A stretch of DNA of 64,000 nucleotides from the NCBI GenBank assembly GCA_963681505.1, contig OY811976.1:6735822-6799821 (forward strand), in the 5' to 3' direction. Below the pieces are notes generated by a model. The model made no database searches. It worked only from the letters and a program-made list of their open reading frames with translations, and was not told the DNA's origin. The stretch is from Eunapius fragilis (taxonomy: Eukaryota > Porifera > Demospongiae > Spongillida > Spongillidae). Below are positions 34,901 through 47,291 of this stretch, piece after piece; position 1 is the stretch's first letter, and each line of letters starts with the position of its first letter. Made by a program: the position numbers and the translations under genes.

Positions 34901-35400
34901 GACTATCACATCATTTTCATGCACGCATGCGTGCATAATTACAACTTTCCTTTTAATTGCAATACATTTTTTTAAGTGTATATGGACGGATTTCGATTGA
35001 TCCCAACATAGATATTAGAGTAGATCCCAAGCCCTTCACCATCATATCATGCAGATAGGAGGAGGGGCCAACTGACTGGTTAATGGCGGCCCCGATTTTG
35101 ATGCACTCCTAGCTATAGGGTCTTTGGTCCAATGGTCCCCACACCCAACAGACGCCATCATAGACCATCAGCAGCTGTGTTTATTTGGTCTGGAGCCGAG
35201 ACTTAAGGTTCTCCCCTCCTCCGAATGCCACGCCCCTAAGCATTAATTTTAAAATTAGAAACACTATAATTATTGAAAGAGTACAAAAACAGAAGATGAG
35301 AGAGTACATAACCAGTGGTGACATCACTTCCAATTAATGCCCTCAGACCTGATGAGGACGAAAAATTGGAGGGAAAGTGTTTTAGCATAACACAATGCAC
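34870..35400. other. No gene recognised
   Basis: Unique sequence upstream of the ankyrin gene's first exon. No coding motif seen. Confidence 0.4.
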
Positions 35401-35421
35401 AAACACACACACACGCACACA

Positions 35422-35487
<66 letters not shown>

Positions 35488-35505
35488 AACACACACACAC
35501 ACACA
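35401..35505 (+). repeat. (CA)n microsatellite
   Basis: About 105 bases of CA dinucleotide with GCAC, ATAC and AAAC interruptions. Confidence 0.95.
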
Positions 35506-35984
35506 TTAACCCCTTGATCCCCTATCCCTCTCAGGTCTGGTGGGTTACCCTTCTTTGGGTTGTACCAGACCTTGGCCTGTTCATACAAATCATTTGTCCC
35601 TTTGCTGTGAGCACATGATGATGGGCAATGTGACAACCTGACCACAGGCCATGACACTTCCCTCCCCTCCCTCCTCCCCCTCCCCTCTCCACATAATACA
35701 CTAGTACCTGTATGATATAGGCCCCATGATGCGGGTGTAGGAGCGATTTGGCCCCCCCCCCCCCACTGAAATGGGCCCCCCAGGCCCCAAAATGCTAGTG
35801 ATTTGGACCCCCTCATGGGCCCCATTTCGCTAGGGTTTTGGGCCCCCAGGAGGGCCCCCTTTGCTAACATACAGTACAGCATATAGACCTTATGCACAAA
35901 ACCTTGAATCTCATTAATCATATGACGAGGGGCCATACGTTAATCGCATTCATTGTCGTACCTGATGTATTGGTGAAATTGCGA

Positions 35985-38900
35985 CCGTAACAAGCAACGA
36001 TTTTCTCGCGCAACATCTCAAGTTTGTACCAGGATCCGAGTTTTATGATCAACTAGACATAGGAGGAAAGCAAAGATATCGCCAAAAGCTCCAACTTCTT
36101 GGTATCTGTTGCGATCCGTTCGCTACGAACAGTGGCGTAGCTACGGTAGGGCCTGGTAGGGCCTAGGCCCTACCACCCGAGTACATGTACGCGCTTAACA
36201 ATAATACTCACCCGTGAAGTAATAAATAAACACCACTCGCCAATGCGCAAACTCGAGACCACTCAGGCCGGCTATGTGCGCTATAGCCGTGCGCATATTA
36301 AGCGTGCTATTCAGATGTCGTAAACCGATCACTTTGGAAAGATGGCTTCTGGGCATCAGACTCAACGTACTTTGTTTCAGTGTACGAACTTTCAGATTTC
36401 TACAAATTCCAGTAAGAAAAGAAATCAACATAAGAAGACGTCAATAGAACCAGCTGTAGTATAGCGATGGAGATTTTAGCAGTTGTGCTTTGCACCCCGA
36501 AACAAAGGAGAAATCATCACAGCGGCTCGGAGCAGTGCTGGTCGGACACAACGGACTCAGTGTTTGGAAAGTGAAACATCACCCTGCTCTGTTCTAACAA
36601 AGAATCCTCCTCAGTATGACCCAACAACCCTACTAATACACACTGAGCTCCCTATCTAGTAACCCAAGAGTCCTATCATGCAGGTTGCTCTAAAGTACCA
36701 GATGATATTGCATCAACTACTGCATTCCCTCCTGTACAGCCTGTCAACATCACGTTTCCAGTTACTGTATATTCTGGAAAATCTATATGCATGTCATTTA
36801 ACCCTGCATGGTACAGGATTTATCCACGGCTATCCAAGCAAATTTGCCTGTTACTGTTACAAAAGTCGTTTGCTTGGTTCTGGACCTGGTTCCAAATGTG
36901 GAAAAAAAAAACCTTCACACTAGTGGGATTTAAGGACTGGAAGCATGCTACAGGTAAAGGTAATACCAGCTGTGCTCACAGAAAATCAATTAGAAATCAA
37001 TTCAGCTCAAGCTAGTAGATTTCGCAATCCTATGAATTTAGAAAGAACTTAGAACTTTTACTAAGTCTTTCTATAGACAATGTAGATGACAATTTGTGCT
37101 TCCCAGGAGATAAACAGAAGAAATATGTTTGTGTAAATTCAAGCGCATGTATTATATACAGTATAAAAAATGAGATTGTATGCCCTCACTGGGCGGGAGG
37201 GGAACACCCTTCCCCGGAGCTTCTTCAACTTCATAAAACCCGCCACTGTGTGCCCTACCAGGCATATTATCCTGGCTACGCCACTGCTACGAAGTCAGAA
37301 GAATGGGAATGTAACCCCGATTTGTGGCCCAATGTTGAGTTTCCTGACATATGTGCGCGCATGCGTACCTGATCGAATCTCCGAGCCCCCACACTAAAGA
37401 ATCCTTGAAGGCCTACAAGAGCACTGATGCCTGGGCTTACTTTATTGCTGGTTATGTCACAGATGTAGGGCGATTTAAGATCAACTCAGATTCTTGCCTT
37501 CTTCGTGTTAAGGCAGGCGAATTTTTCGTTGTTGCATACATGTATATTGATGATCTTACTGCAATGTTTTAGGTTAAGCACAGTCAGGCACGAAGTGCCC
37601 CTTCTTTGTGCCCATGGGTTGGTGTGAGGTACAGTGGTACAATCATATGTGCACATTGCAACTGCATGGCAGGAGCTGGAGAAGCTTGCTCTCACATCTC
37701 TGCTCTCTTGTATGCTGTTATGGCAAAGGCTAGAATCCAGAATGAAACTACTTTGTACATCGCAGATTTGCAGCTGGCTTCAACCTTCACTAAGGACGGA
37801 GGTATTTTATATATTAAATAGTCCAGTACATTACTTATGTATCCTCTCCTTTACTACACAGTCACCTTATGCTACTGTGAGTGACATCATTTTTGCAATA
37901 CCTAGTTTTGACAAGGCTCCTAGTATGAATGACACTCCTACATCTACCAGTCATGAAACTCCTGAAAACAGCAGAAGCATTGAGCTGAGAAAGGAGGAGT
38001 TTTATTAAAAAAACTATCTGAGGCAGTGAGGCATCTCCTAAAGCTGGGATATTATCTTTGCTTCCAGGGTATTCAGTGCCATTTGATCCAAATAGACACA
38101 TCAGTGGAATCCATGCCTCAATTAATGACAAACCTTTACAGGTCTGAATACCTCAATCTGTCTTATTTGGAATTGCTTAATGAAAGCAAACAAGTATTTA
38201 ATTCACTGAAAGTGACCAATGAGCAAGCTAAAAAATTGGAAAAGGCAACAAGAGAGCAGTCAAAGGCTTCTATCTGGTATGATTATAGAGCTGGCAGGGT
38301 TATGGCATCAAAGATGAAATCTGCTGCTCACACTAATCCTGCCAAACCATCTCATTCCCTGATAAATGCTATTTGTTATCCCCATAAAATCACCTTTCGG
38401 AGTGCTGCAACAAGGTGAACTTACTGAGTATTTAAAATATTGTTTTACATACTACTGATAACTATTTTCCTTTCTACTTTAGCTGGGGAATTGCACATGA
38501 AAAGGATGCTAGAGCCAATTACCAAAGATGTTCCTCTCAGCACCATGTGAACCATCATGTACAAGACAGTGGTCTTCATAACAATCCGTCATTTCCTCAT
38601 CTGGGAGCATCTCCAGATGGCATTGTTCAGTGCAAATGTTGTGGTAATGGAGTTTTAGAAATAAAATGTCCCTGCGTATAATGCTAGAGAGCATTCTATA
38701 TCTGATGCAGTGCTGGAAGGAATAATAGATTTCCTAGACATAACACCACATGGCAATATAGCCTTAAAGCAGTCACATCAATATTACTATCAGATCCAAG
38801 CTCAGATTGCTATATGTGCAGCTAGATATGCTGGACAACACAAGATTGCCTTGTTACAAGAATCATACTTTCCCATAACTTTTTTATCGAGGTAGTACAG

Positions 38901-39212
38901 AAAGTAAACGAAATGTACTGCTCTATTATTCTTCCTGAATTGCTAGGAAAGTGGTGGAGCAAGCAAAACATAACAATTGAAGATATTCCTACATGTTCAT
39001 CCCAGCTAGGAACTCAGGACCCATCTTGTTGGTGTTACTGTGGACTTGATGATGACGAAGTTGACTCAGATTTAATTGGTTGTGATAATCAACTATGTCA
39101 CGTTAAGTGGTTCCACACTGCATGTCTGCAGTTAGACATTATACCCCGTAGAAAGTGGTACTGCCCTGATTGCAAATCACAGTTCAAATCCACCAAAAGA
39201 TCAAAAAAGTAA
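35985..39212 (+). pseudogene. SWIM finger / YqaJ-type nuclease / PHD protein of the transposon
   Basis: Read across exons, after skipping a hAT insertion (36130-37286), the order is: N-terminal region ([50 protein letters not shown]); SWIM-type finger (CAHCNCMAGAGEACSH, C-x-C...C-x-H, near 37652); and YqaJ exonuclease core (WYDYRAGRVMASK, then GASPDGIVQCKC and LEIKCP, the D...E-x-K nuclease signature, 38270-38675). A block HQYYYQIQAQIAICA follows, then a C-terminal PHD finger (CWCYCG...CHVKWFHTAC...WYCPDC, 39034-39175). Lesions include no ATG at the expected start, a frame change near 37365, another near 37750, and one after the nuclease core near 38680. Confidence 0.8.
36130..37286. mobile_element. 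Short hAT element inside the YqaJ gene
   Basis: The ends CAGTGGCGTAGCTACGGTAG and CCTGGCTACGCCACTG are inverted repeats of hAT type. GCTACGAA occurs at 36122-36129 and again at 37286-37293, an 8-bp target duplication that overlaps the last TIR base. The host reading frame continues across the insertion (ICCDPF before, SEEWECN after), proving the boundaries. The only coding-like part is a start MASGHQTQRTLFQC near 36342. The transposase core is missing, so the element is non-autonomous. Confidence 0.85.
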
Positions 39213-39442
39213 TAGTAATTGCTTGATTCTGCATGAATTGACAATTTGCACAATATACATGTACATGCATGTGATCACTGTCGCAATATATGAATGCATG
39301 TGATATTATTTATGTGGGTGTGTGGGTTAGAGAGGTACTGGTGTATGGGTAAATGGAACTACAGATGGAGATAAATTGCAGAGTGCTGCACAAACTGTCA
39401 GAATACAGTCTATATAAGTGATGTCAGTTGGAGTCTTCTCTT

Positions 39443-41180
39443 TTAACATGCTGATTGGAACAACTCCTTCAAGTATAATTTGAATTTTTTTTTCAACTGA
39501 CCGATCACACGTTCAATGTGTATCCTTACACGGGATATTTCACGTGACCAGTCCACTTCATGACGGGAAAGTTGCCTTTTTCCTTTTGTGAATTGAGGAC
39601 AACGCACTTGAGCACAGTACAGACTAACACTATCTTCTATTGTGAAGCCTCTGTCAGCAAGAATTAGGTCTCCTGGTAGAAGATTATTAAGAACATCACA
39701 ATGTTCTGTGATATATATTTGTCTGATGCTCGACCTCCCCAGGCTTTAGATAAAAATGATATAGTTCCTTGAGGTGTTATGGCAACCAATCCTTTGATTG
39801 TATTGTGGTCTTTATATTCACTCCATGTTTGAGCCCTTGCATGCAAATTCGATGGACGCTCAATGAAAATCTCTGTGCAAAAGCAGACATAATTACCAAA
39901 AAATGTTCTAAAACCCATTGGCATTGTTGCACACAAAAATTCTCTACAAGGCCAATGAATCAAAAACATTAGTTGTTCTGACATTCGATACATCCACTTT
40001 CGAAAAACCCTTGACACAGTTGACTGTGAAACTGAGAACCAATATGCTAGATCCTGTTCTTCGAGATTTAACCTCAGCTTCATTAACATGCACCAATAAT
40101 ATTTGCTGGAAATGACTCAATTTACCCTTCAAAGGCAGTCCATTTGTTACAAACTGAATAATAAGAATCAAGGTAGCATAGTTAGGAAGCCCTGTGTAAA
40201 ACTGCACTTTATCTTCATTGCATTTCATAGATTCTTGTGACAATGTTGACAATGTTGCTGTTGATTTAAGAAGCTTGCCATTTTCTTGCATGAGTTGTGT
40301 ACAGCTATGGCATTCATAAGCATGCTCTGTCTGGACTTGAGCCTGGACCTTCTCTGAAAATTTAAAATCTACTTGAACTGCAAAGTCATTAACCAAAGGC
40401 TCTGTTTGAACTGAAATGTCAAATGTAGCAGATTCTACTTGAACTGCAACATCATTTAGTAAAATGTTCACTTGCACTGCAACATCCTTTACCAATGGTT
40501 CCAGGTGATCTGCAATGCTTTCTACCAAAGACTCTGCTTGATATTGAGTTGCAATGACATCTTGGGGAACTGTTATGGTGTATACAATATATAAATACAT
40601 TTTGAAAGCTACACACAACTCACCTGGAGGTGTTTCTATTGTACTAGCCACTGTTTCTAGGCGCTTTCGTTTTGTTGCTGTGGTTTGAAAATATCTATCC
40701 AATTTCCTCTTCAGCATTTCCCTACTACCAACATCCACATGGGCGAATATGCTCGGAACGAAGTCCGGATGCAAAGGATCGTGACTTATTTGTCCTAGTA
40801 ACATATTATGTTATAAAATGAAACATAAAATCCGCTTAAAAATTCGTACCTGATATAAAATGATCGCTGCTAAGCCTATGTGTATCATCAGGAACAAAGT
40901 CTCTTGTAACGAAGCGATGAGATCCAGAGCATCCAATGACTACCGATAGAACTTCGTCGAAGAACCAGGAATCTTTCGATTCGTACAACCCGGAGCGCAG
41001 CAACTCATCACCATTCTCTTTGCCAATTCCTCCAATACATTCGCCAATGGAACGCCACGTGATGTTAATGAAATTCATATAATCATTGTATGTGACTATA
41101 ATGAAATTCATGATTTTGTGCATAAGGTCTATACATGCACTACGTTGCTGTCTGAAGCTATCATGCATGCATGACGTCAT
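39443..41180 (-). pseudogene. DDE transposase (DDE_Tnp_4/Harbinger-like) with THAP remnant
   Basis: From the N-terminus: the C-terminal half of a THAP finger (RFVTRDFVPDDTHRLSSDHF, where the usual CSDHF Cys is Ser, then HPDFVPSIF); a repetitive acidic linker with repeated DVAVQV-like motifs; an HTH block ([16 protein letters not shown]); then a DDE_Tnp_4 core ([53 protein letters not shown]). The first catalytic aspartate, expected just before C-T-E-I-F, is replaced (VCFCTE). An extra TA near 39710 shifts the frame before GDLILAD, and another frame change lies near 40085. It is transcribed divergently from the protease gene. It is clearly inactive. Confidence 0.8.
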
Positions 41181-41253
41181 TCAGTCTGCACGAACAACGT
41201 AAGTACACACGCATGCGTGCCACCTGCACACTCTCTCTAGTTATCCAGCTGCT

Positions 41254-42403
41254 ATGAGCGTTACAGGAGAGACTGTAGACTGCGACGCATCTGCTTCAAA
41301 GTACTCGTATAGCGCTATTTTTGAATATGTCACAAATGCGCTCTATCCGTCGGGTGTGAGCAAGGAATATATACAAACGGGGACTTCAAAAGCGAACTGC
41401 GTTTTTCAGTGTTTCAGGAACAATAGATTTGAAGTCACAATAAAGTGAGAGGTCATATATAGAGTGATAAGATGAAAATGCATCCTTAAACCGTATGCTT
41501 AGATATGTGCTGTAATACTGAACAAGAAAGTAAAAAGGCAAAGAGGACTGTAAAATCGAATGAAGTAAAAAAAGTTTTTTTTTAATCACGCCTTTTTCTC
41601 AGTGTTCTCCTTGGATCTTGGGAATGACTAAACATCATAAGAGAATTCTAGAACAAGGAGGCTTGTTGGATGATCTTGTAATCTATGCTGCTGTAATGCT
41701 TCTTCGAGATCAGTTTCCCACAATGTCTGGTTTTCAACCCACTGTGCTATGTCAGGTTAAAGGCTTCAAACCAATGAATACAGATGGTATGTTATTATTA
41801 CATTATAATGGCTGCTTTACCATGTGCATCTTATCACACTATGTGCATTGTCTAGGCATACTGATTCATTACACTGGCGAGGAACATTGGGTTACAACGG
41901 CTTTCAGTGATGGCAGTGTCTTCCTTTATGACAGTCTTGTGGGTAATACAGAAACATTACCATTGAGTCTAAAAGAGCAGTTTAGCACTGTGTACAAGTG
42001 TGCTGCAAATGACTCAGCCTTGATTGTCACACAATACACAGTGCAGCAACAGTCAGGATCCACAGACTGTGGCCTCTTTAGTATTGCATTTGCTTACCAT
42101 GCTGCAATAGGAGACAACTTAAGGACTCTTATTTTTGATCAAGGCAGGATGCGTTCCCATCTGCTATCCTGTTTTGAACAAAGTGAACTAACACCATTTC
42201 CTCTAGCAACTACCACAACAGATACCATCAGGAGGTGTGCACTGAGGCATCATGTCATTATCCTTCACTGTACCTGCAGAATGCCTGAATCAGGCAAAAT
42301 GATTCAGTGTGAAGTTTGCTACCAATGGTACCACTATGTTTGTACATCTATTAAAAGGGCACCAAAACGGTGGAAGTGTTTGTTGTGCTTGAAAGACAAA
42401 TAG
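41254..42403 (+). pseudogene. Ulp1-type (C48) cysteine protease with PHD finger
   Basis: Exons are about 41254-41444, 41603-41786 and 41856-42403, with GTGAGA and GTATGT donors and CAG/TAG acceptors. The protease core shows GEEHWV (catalytic His), VFLYDSL (Asp) and QQQSGSTDCGLF (Gln and Cys). These are the residues of SUMO-type peptidases. A C-terminal PHD-like finger follows: HCTC...IQCEVC..WYHYVC...WKCLLC. The catalytic set is intact, but a 1-base loss near 41617 breaks the frame at the start of exon 2. Its likely role in the element is processing of, or protection from, SUMO or another host factor; that is inference. Confidence 0.75.
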
Positions 42404-42779
42404 TTCTTTCAAAGACAAATAGTTTCTGAGTTGTGTCTTATTGCATATCAGTACGCTTGCCCTATTTCATACTTGCTATCTAAAACTTCAATGGTTAACC
42501 TCAGGTACCGTTCGAAAATTATACATGTAACTAGCATCGAGACCCATGCATCCTATTTCTAAGTGTACCTTATATGCATTGAACCAATGTGAATTAATGT
42601 GGGGGCCCTATTTGACTAAGGGGTACCAAATCGCTAGTGAAATGGGGCCTTGCGGGGGTCCCAATTCCCTAGCGTTATTAGGCCGGCCGGCCCCAAATCG
42701 CTAGTGATATGGGGCCGGGGGCACCCATTTATAGGGGGGGGGGGGGGGCCTACATCGCTACGACACAAGTGTTGATCAG

Positions 42780-43390
<611 letters not shown>

Positions 43391-43392
43391 CT

Positions 43393-43862
43393 TCATGGCA
43401 CATCTGCCCCCATATGACCACACCTCCATCACATGACACATCTGCCTCCATATGACCACATCTCCATCACATGACACATCTGCCCCCATATGACCACACC
43501 TCCATCACATGGCACATCTGCCTCCATATGACCACACCTCCTCACATGACACATCTGCCTCCATATGGCCACACCTCCATCACATGACACATCTGCCTCC
43601 ATATGACCACACCTCCATCGCATGACACATCTGCCTCCATCTGACCACACTTCCATCACATGACACATCTGCCTCCATATGACCACACCTCCATCACATG
43701 ACACATCTGCCTCCATATGACCACACCTCCATCACATGACACATCTGCCTCCATATGACCACACCTCCATCGCATGACACATCTGCCTCCATATGACCAC
43801 ATCTCCATCACATGACACATCTGCCTCCATATGACCACACCTCCATCACATGACACATCTGC
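43393..43862 (+). repeat. 38-bp tandem repeat
   Basis: About 12 units of CACATCTGCCTCCATATGAC followed by CACACCTCCATCACATGA, with CCCCCA, CTGAC and CATCGCATG variants. One unit lacks two bases (near 43540). Its met/trp/cys-rich minus frame is not considered a gene. Confidence 0.93.
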
Positions 43863-44034
43863 AACTACTGCACAGTTGATCTCCCTTATATGGTCATGGC
43901 TGCTGTTAGGTTTACATGACATGATTTTGTGGCCATGCAATATGTTCATATCATGGATTGGTTTAGATGTATGCATTGGCATACATGTACTTCTGGTAAT
44001 TGTGAGAGTAGGCAGCTGCCAGCTGGATCCATCC

Positions 44035-44530
44035 CAGGCAGGGAGAGGAGGAGTGATCCAGGGAGGGGGAGGAGTGATCCCAGGGAGGGGGAGGAGTGAT
44101 CCAGGGAGGGGGAGGAGTGATCCCAGGGAGGGGGAGGAGTGATCTCAGGAAGGGGGAGGAGTGATCTCAGGAAGGGGGAGGAGTGATCCTAGGGAGGGGG
44201 AGGAGTGATCCCAGGGAGGAGTGGAGTGATCCCAGGGAGGGGGAGGAGTGACACAGGGAGGGACCCACCATAAGACATACTGGAGGTCTTTGTGATAATT
44301 AGATGAGAGCTTGGGAATGGGACCAGGAGCACATTATAACAGAATGTAAGTGAATACATACAAATGGCACAACACATGTGTTGCAATGGAAAAGGGGAGG
44401 GAGATGCAGAGTTGTGACAATAGCTACATGTACATGTGTATGTTCAACATTCATTCAACGGCTATATATGTAAACATTTGTGAGTGAGGGAGGTGTGCAT
44501 GTAAAAGGGCTGGGGAGGAGTGCCCATACC
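44035..44530 (+). repeat. Displaced copy of the ankyrin-intron repeat unit
   Basis: TGATCCCAGGGAGGGGGAGG units (44035-44258) are followed by GACCCACCATAAGACATACT and about 260 bases nearly identical to 31460-31720. It lies over 10 kb from the array with the transposon and unique sequence between, and it carries no ankyrin exon. It is therefore a transposed or translocated fragment of an array unit. Confidence 0.85.
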
Positions 44531-44534
44531 TACT

Positions 44535-45415
44535 AAGGGGAACTGGGGCCTGATACCAGCAGGAGGTCCACTGGGGGATATGGTCCATGAGGTGACTGAA
44601 CCATTGCTGGGACCAACACAGTTTGGGCAAACACAAGCGAACGTTCAAGATGCTTTATCCTTGTCCTGGGGAGGAGGAGGGGGAGGGGGAGGAGGTGTAG
44701 TGACAAGTGGTGCAGGGGCCAGACATGTCTGCCTCGCATGTGGGGGAGGGGCACCCGGTGAAGCAGGGATCATGTGATACCATCCCATAGGGGATCACGA
44801 CTGCAGCTGGAGCCAAGTGTCCCCATAACTGAAGAGTGCATGGGACCTACATGTACATGTGTGGATGGATGGGGGGGGGGGAGGGGTGGCATATTGGTGG
44901 TGTGGATACATGTTCATTAATACAAGGAAGCATTGGAAATGTGCTGTTTTCACAACAAATGAAAAGTGATGATGTATATCATAGAGGCTTCCCTTGGGGC
45001 CATGTGTTATTGCAGGTGCCCTACACACAGGATGTAATGGCCCTCTGCAGTGGCAGTCTTAGCAAGGTGCTCATACCTCCAAGCCCTGGGGACACCATCA
45101 ACACTCTTCTGAAGTGGGCACCATGGGATGAAGCCCTCCCAGGGCCATCCTGACAGGCTATTCAGGGACCACATGGTCTCTGGTGTAAGGGATGGGTTCA
45201 GGGTAGGACTCCATGCGGACTACACATGGAGGGAGGGGCAGCATGGTATGGGGAGGAGGGCATGCTCAGGTGACTACCTGGCTGCCCAATGAGCTGAGGC
45301 CAGAGCAGTGGGCCCGCTAACATGGTGGCAAATGGAGGCTCATACCAGACTTACAGTGTGTATGGTCACCAGATGGGGCCAGTGTGGACAGTGGATAAGG
45401 AAAAGAATTGTGGTG
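44535..45415. other. Unassigned, weakly coding-like
   Basis: Two modest open frames (44520-44777 and 44836-45153, plus strand) have no repeat bias in places (for example VPYTQDVMALCSGSLSKVL). I recognise no domain and see no clear start or splice signals. It could be decayed repeat-family sequence. Confidence 0.3.
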
Positions 45416-45417
45416 GT

Positions 45418-45883
45418 TGGCCTACACCTCAGTGGATGAAGCAGCACACGCCAGGTCATGCAGCTAGGGCCTACACCTCAGTGGATGAAGCAGCACACAC
45501 CAGGTCATGCAGCTAGGGCCTACACCTCAGTGGATGAAGCAGCACACACCAGGTCATGCAGCTAGGGCCTACACCTCAGTAGATGAAGCAGCACACACCA
45601 GGTCATGCAGCTAGGGCCTACACCTCAGTGGATGAAGCAGCACACACCAGGCCATGCAGCTAGGGCCTACACCTCAGTGGATGAAGCAGCACACACCAGG
45701 TCATGCAGCTAGGGCCTACACCTCAGTGGATGAAGCAGCACACACCAGGTCATGCAGCTAGGGCCTACACCTCAGTAGATGAAGCAGCACACACCAGGTC
45801 ATGCAGCTAGGGCCTACACCTCAGTGGATGAAGCAGCACACACCAGGTCATGCAGCTAGGGCCTACACCTCAGTGGAAATAGA
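45418..45883 (+). repeat. 49-bp tandem repeat
   Basis: About nine and a half near-identical copies of GGCCTACACCTCAGTGGATG followed by AAGCAGCACACACCAGGTCATGCAGCTAG. Variants are limited to single bases (GTGGATG/GTAGATG, GGTCATG/GGCCATG), implying recent homogenisation. Confidence 0.95.
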
Positions 45884-46134
45884 ATGAAGTTTAAAACATG
45901 TATAAAATTTTGGGTAAATAGAATAAATGAAGATTATAAATCTACATGCATTGAGTGCAGGTTTCCAGTACTACAAACGATTTTTACTATATTCGCCTGT
46001 ATACAACGTCCGCGTGTGTCCCATTATTCAACGACCGAACGACATGCTTGTATTTCTCCATATTGTATGAATGCTGGTGCTTCACATCATGCGTGCATGT
46101 GGAGGTAATCCACCGCATATCTTGTGTGATGGCG

Positions 46135-46586
46135 CAGCGGCGGATCCAGGGGGGGGGCACTCGGGGCACGTGCCCCCCCCCCCCCCCCCCCCCCCCCCTT
46201 CATTAATAAATTCATAACTTTTCGGGCCGCATTTTATAATATAGCTGCACGATTGCGCTGTCTTGCCTGTCTATTGATATCCGCACGCATGAACTCTATC
46301 TACTACTGTACTATATCCCGGGCCCCCGATACGCGATCATACTCCCCCCCCCCCGCCCTTCGTATCGGGCCAGAAACCAACAGCACCCCCCCCGGTCTTC
46401 GTTTTGGGCCAGAATCCGACAGCACCCCCCCCCCCCCCCCCCCCCCCCGCTCCTCGTATCGGGCCATAAACCGACAGCACCCCCCCCCCCCCCCCGCTTT
46501 TCGTATCGGGCCAGAAGCCGACCCCACCCCCAGCCACACCCACCATCCGTGCCCCCCCCCCCCCCCAAAACCTGTATCCGCCGCTG
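46135..46586. mobile_element. hAT-like MITE present only in duplication unit 1
   Basis: The ends CAGCGGCGGATCCAGG and CCTGTATCCGCCGCTG are hAT-type inverted repeats. Units 2 (near 53433) and 3 (near 58845) lack it, so they are empty sites. The interior is mostly alternating long poly(C) runs and CGTATCGGGCCAGAA repeats. A clean 8-bp duplication is not seen; only TGGCG is shared by the flanks. Confidence 0.75.
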
Positions 46587-46613
46587 TGGCGTGACGTGGA
46601 TCTGGATCCAGTC

Positions 46614-46619
46614 TATAAA
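46614..46619 (+). promoter_or_regulatory. TATA box of the plus-strand sushi-protein relic
   Basis: TATAAA in the block GTGACGTGGATCTGGATCCA / GTCTATAAACTGATCCATCT. The same block is at 53467-53472 (unit 2) and 58871-58876 (partial unit 3). Conservation across the three units reflects shared ancestry; activity is unproven. Confidence 0.4.
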
Positions 46620-46649
46620 CTGATCCATCTATCATTGCACTGATGGCAT

Positions 46650-47260
46650 ACGTGTAACTAACGAAACGTCCATAACGATGACCACGTACCCCGTACCACT
46701 AAAGATGGCGGTGAAAGAGCCCATTACCCAGCCCGTACTTAAGACTCCAGCAATACTAAAGATGGCTGATAATCGTCACCCTCCCCCCCCCCCTCCCCCT
46801 AAAGAACAGGGCAAGCGACACAACACAAAGAATGGTGCTGGACATGGTCTATATATCATAAAAGGTGTTGAACGTGTCCTGTCTCCGCATGTTAAATACG
46901 GCGATAAGTCCCGAAGCAAGCCCGCACAGCCAGGCAGTGTTGCCGCGGTTAGCCTTGCCTGCCATCCGCCAGAGGACATTTTTCATGCAGTCCGTGACAC
47001 GTCTGATCGGTAAAAATAGGGTAACCGTCATAAATTTTACGGCCAACCGTAAAGAAACCAATCCGGTCTACTCTGGGGACCTGACTATTAACTATCTGTC
47101 TGGTCCCCAGATTACGTTCCTCTAGATCGAACTACCTAAAAAGGAATGTGCGACGACGCCGACCAGTGCATGTGTAGAACCTTCTTCTAAAAGGCCAATG
47201 CTTGAAAAGCCACCAGATAGTTATGCAAATTGCCTTCAGGATCCAAATTTCATAATTCTA
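46650..47260 (+). pseudogene. Decayed inverted copy of the sushi-domain gene, unit 1
   Basis: The plus strand matches the linker of the intact minus-strand genes (52.1 and 57.3 kb): KDGGERAHYPAR-, SSNTKDG-, GAGHGL- and GIERVLSPHGK-like segments in shifting frames. The signal peptide is lost. The sequence after KPAQ is replaced by an unrelated C-terminal part (CHPPEDIFHAVRD, VTVINFTANRKETNP), faintly like a HYR domain. A poly(C) run has grown where the intact gene has a short C run. Confidence 0.7.
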
Positions 47261-47291
47261 AATTAATATGGACAACTTGCCTTGATCACCA

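Larger units (their letters stand above)
35733..42766. mobile_element. ISL2EU/Harbinger-like DNA transposon with three decayed genes
   Basis: A 7-kb unit is bounded by similar inverted ends. The left end (35733-35875) has GAGCGATTTGGCCCCCC and then repeated GCTAGTGATTTGG / CCCCATTTCGCTAG words. The right end (about 42600-42766) has the same words in reverse: CAAATCGCTAGTGAAATGGG and CCTACATCGCTAC. Inside lie a plus-strand SWIM/YqaJ/PHD gene, a minus-strand DDE transposase, and a plus-strand Ulp1-type protease/PHD gene. A Harbinger-like transposase with a YqaJ nuclease is known for ISL2EU elements; the protease is a common extra partner. All three genes carry lesions, so this copy is dead. The target duplication could not be read. 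Confidence 0.7.

Noticed and set aside
43393-45883. CRISPR-like arrays
   Set aside because: The 38-bp and 49-bp repeats are contiguous with no unique spacers, and the DNA is eukaryotic. They are minisatellites.
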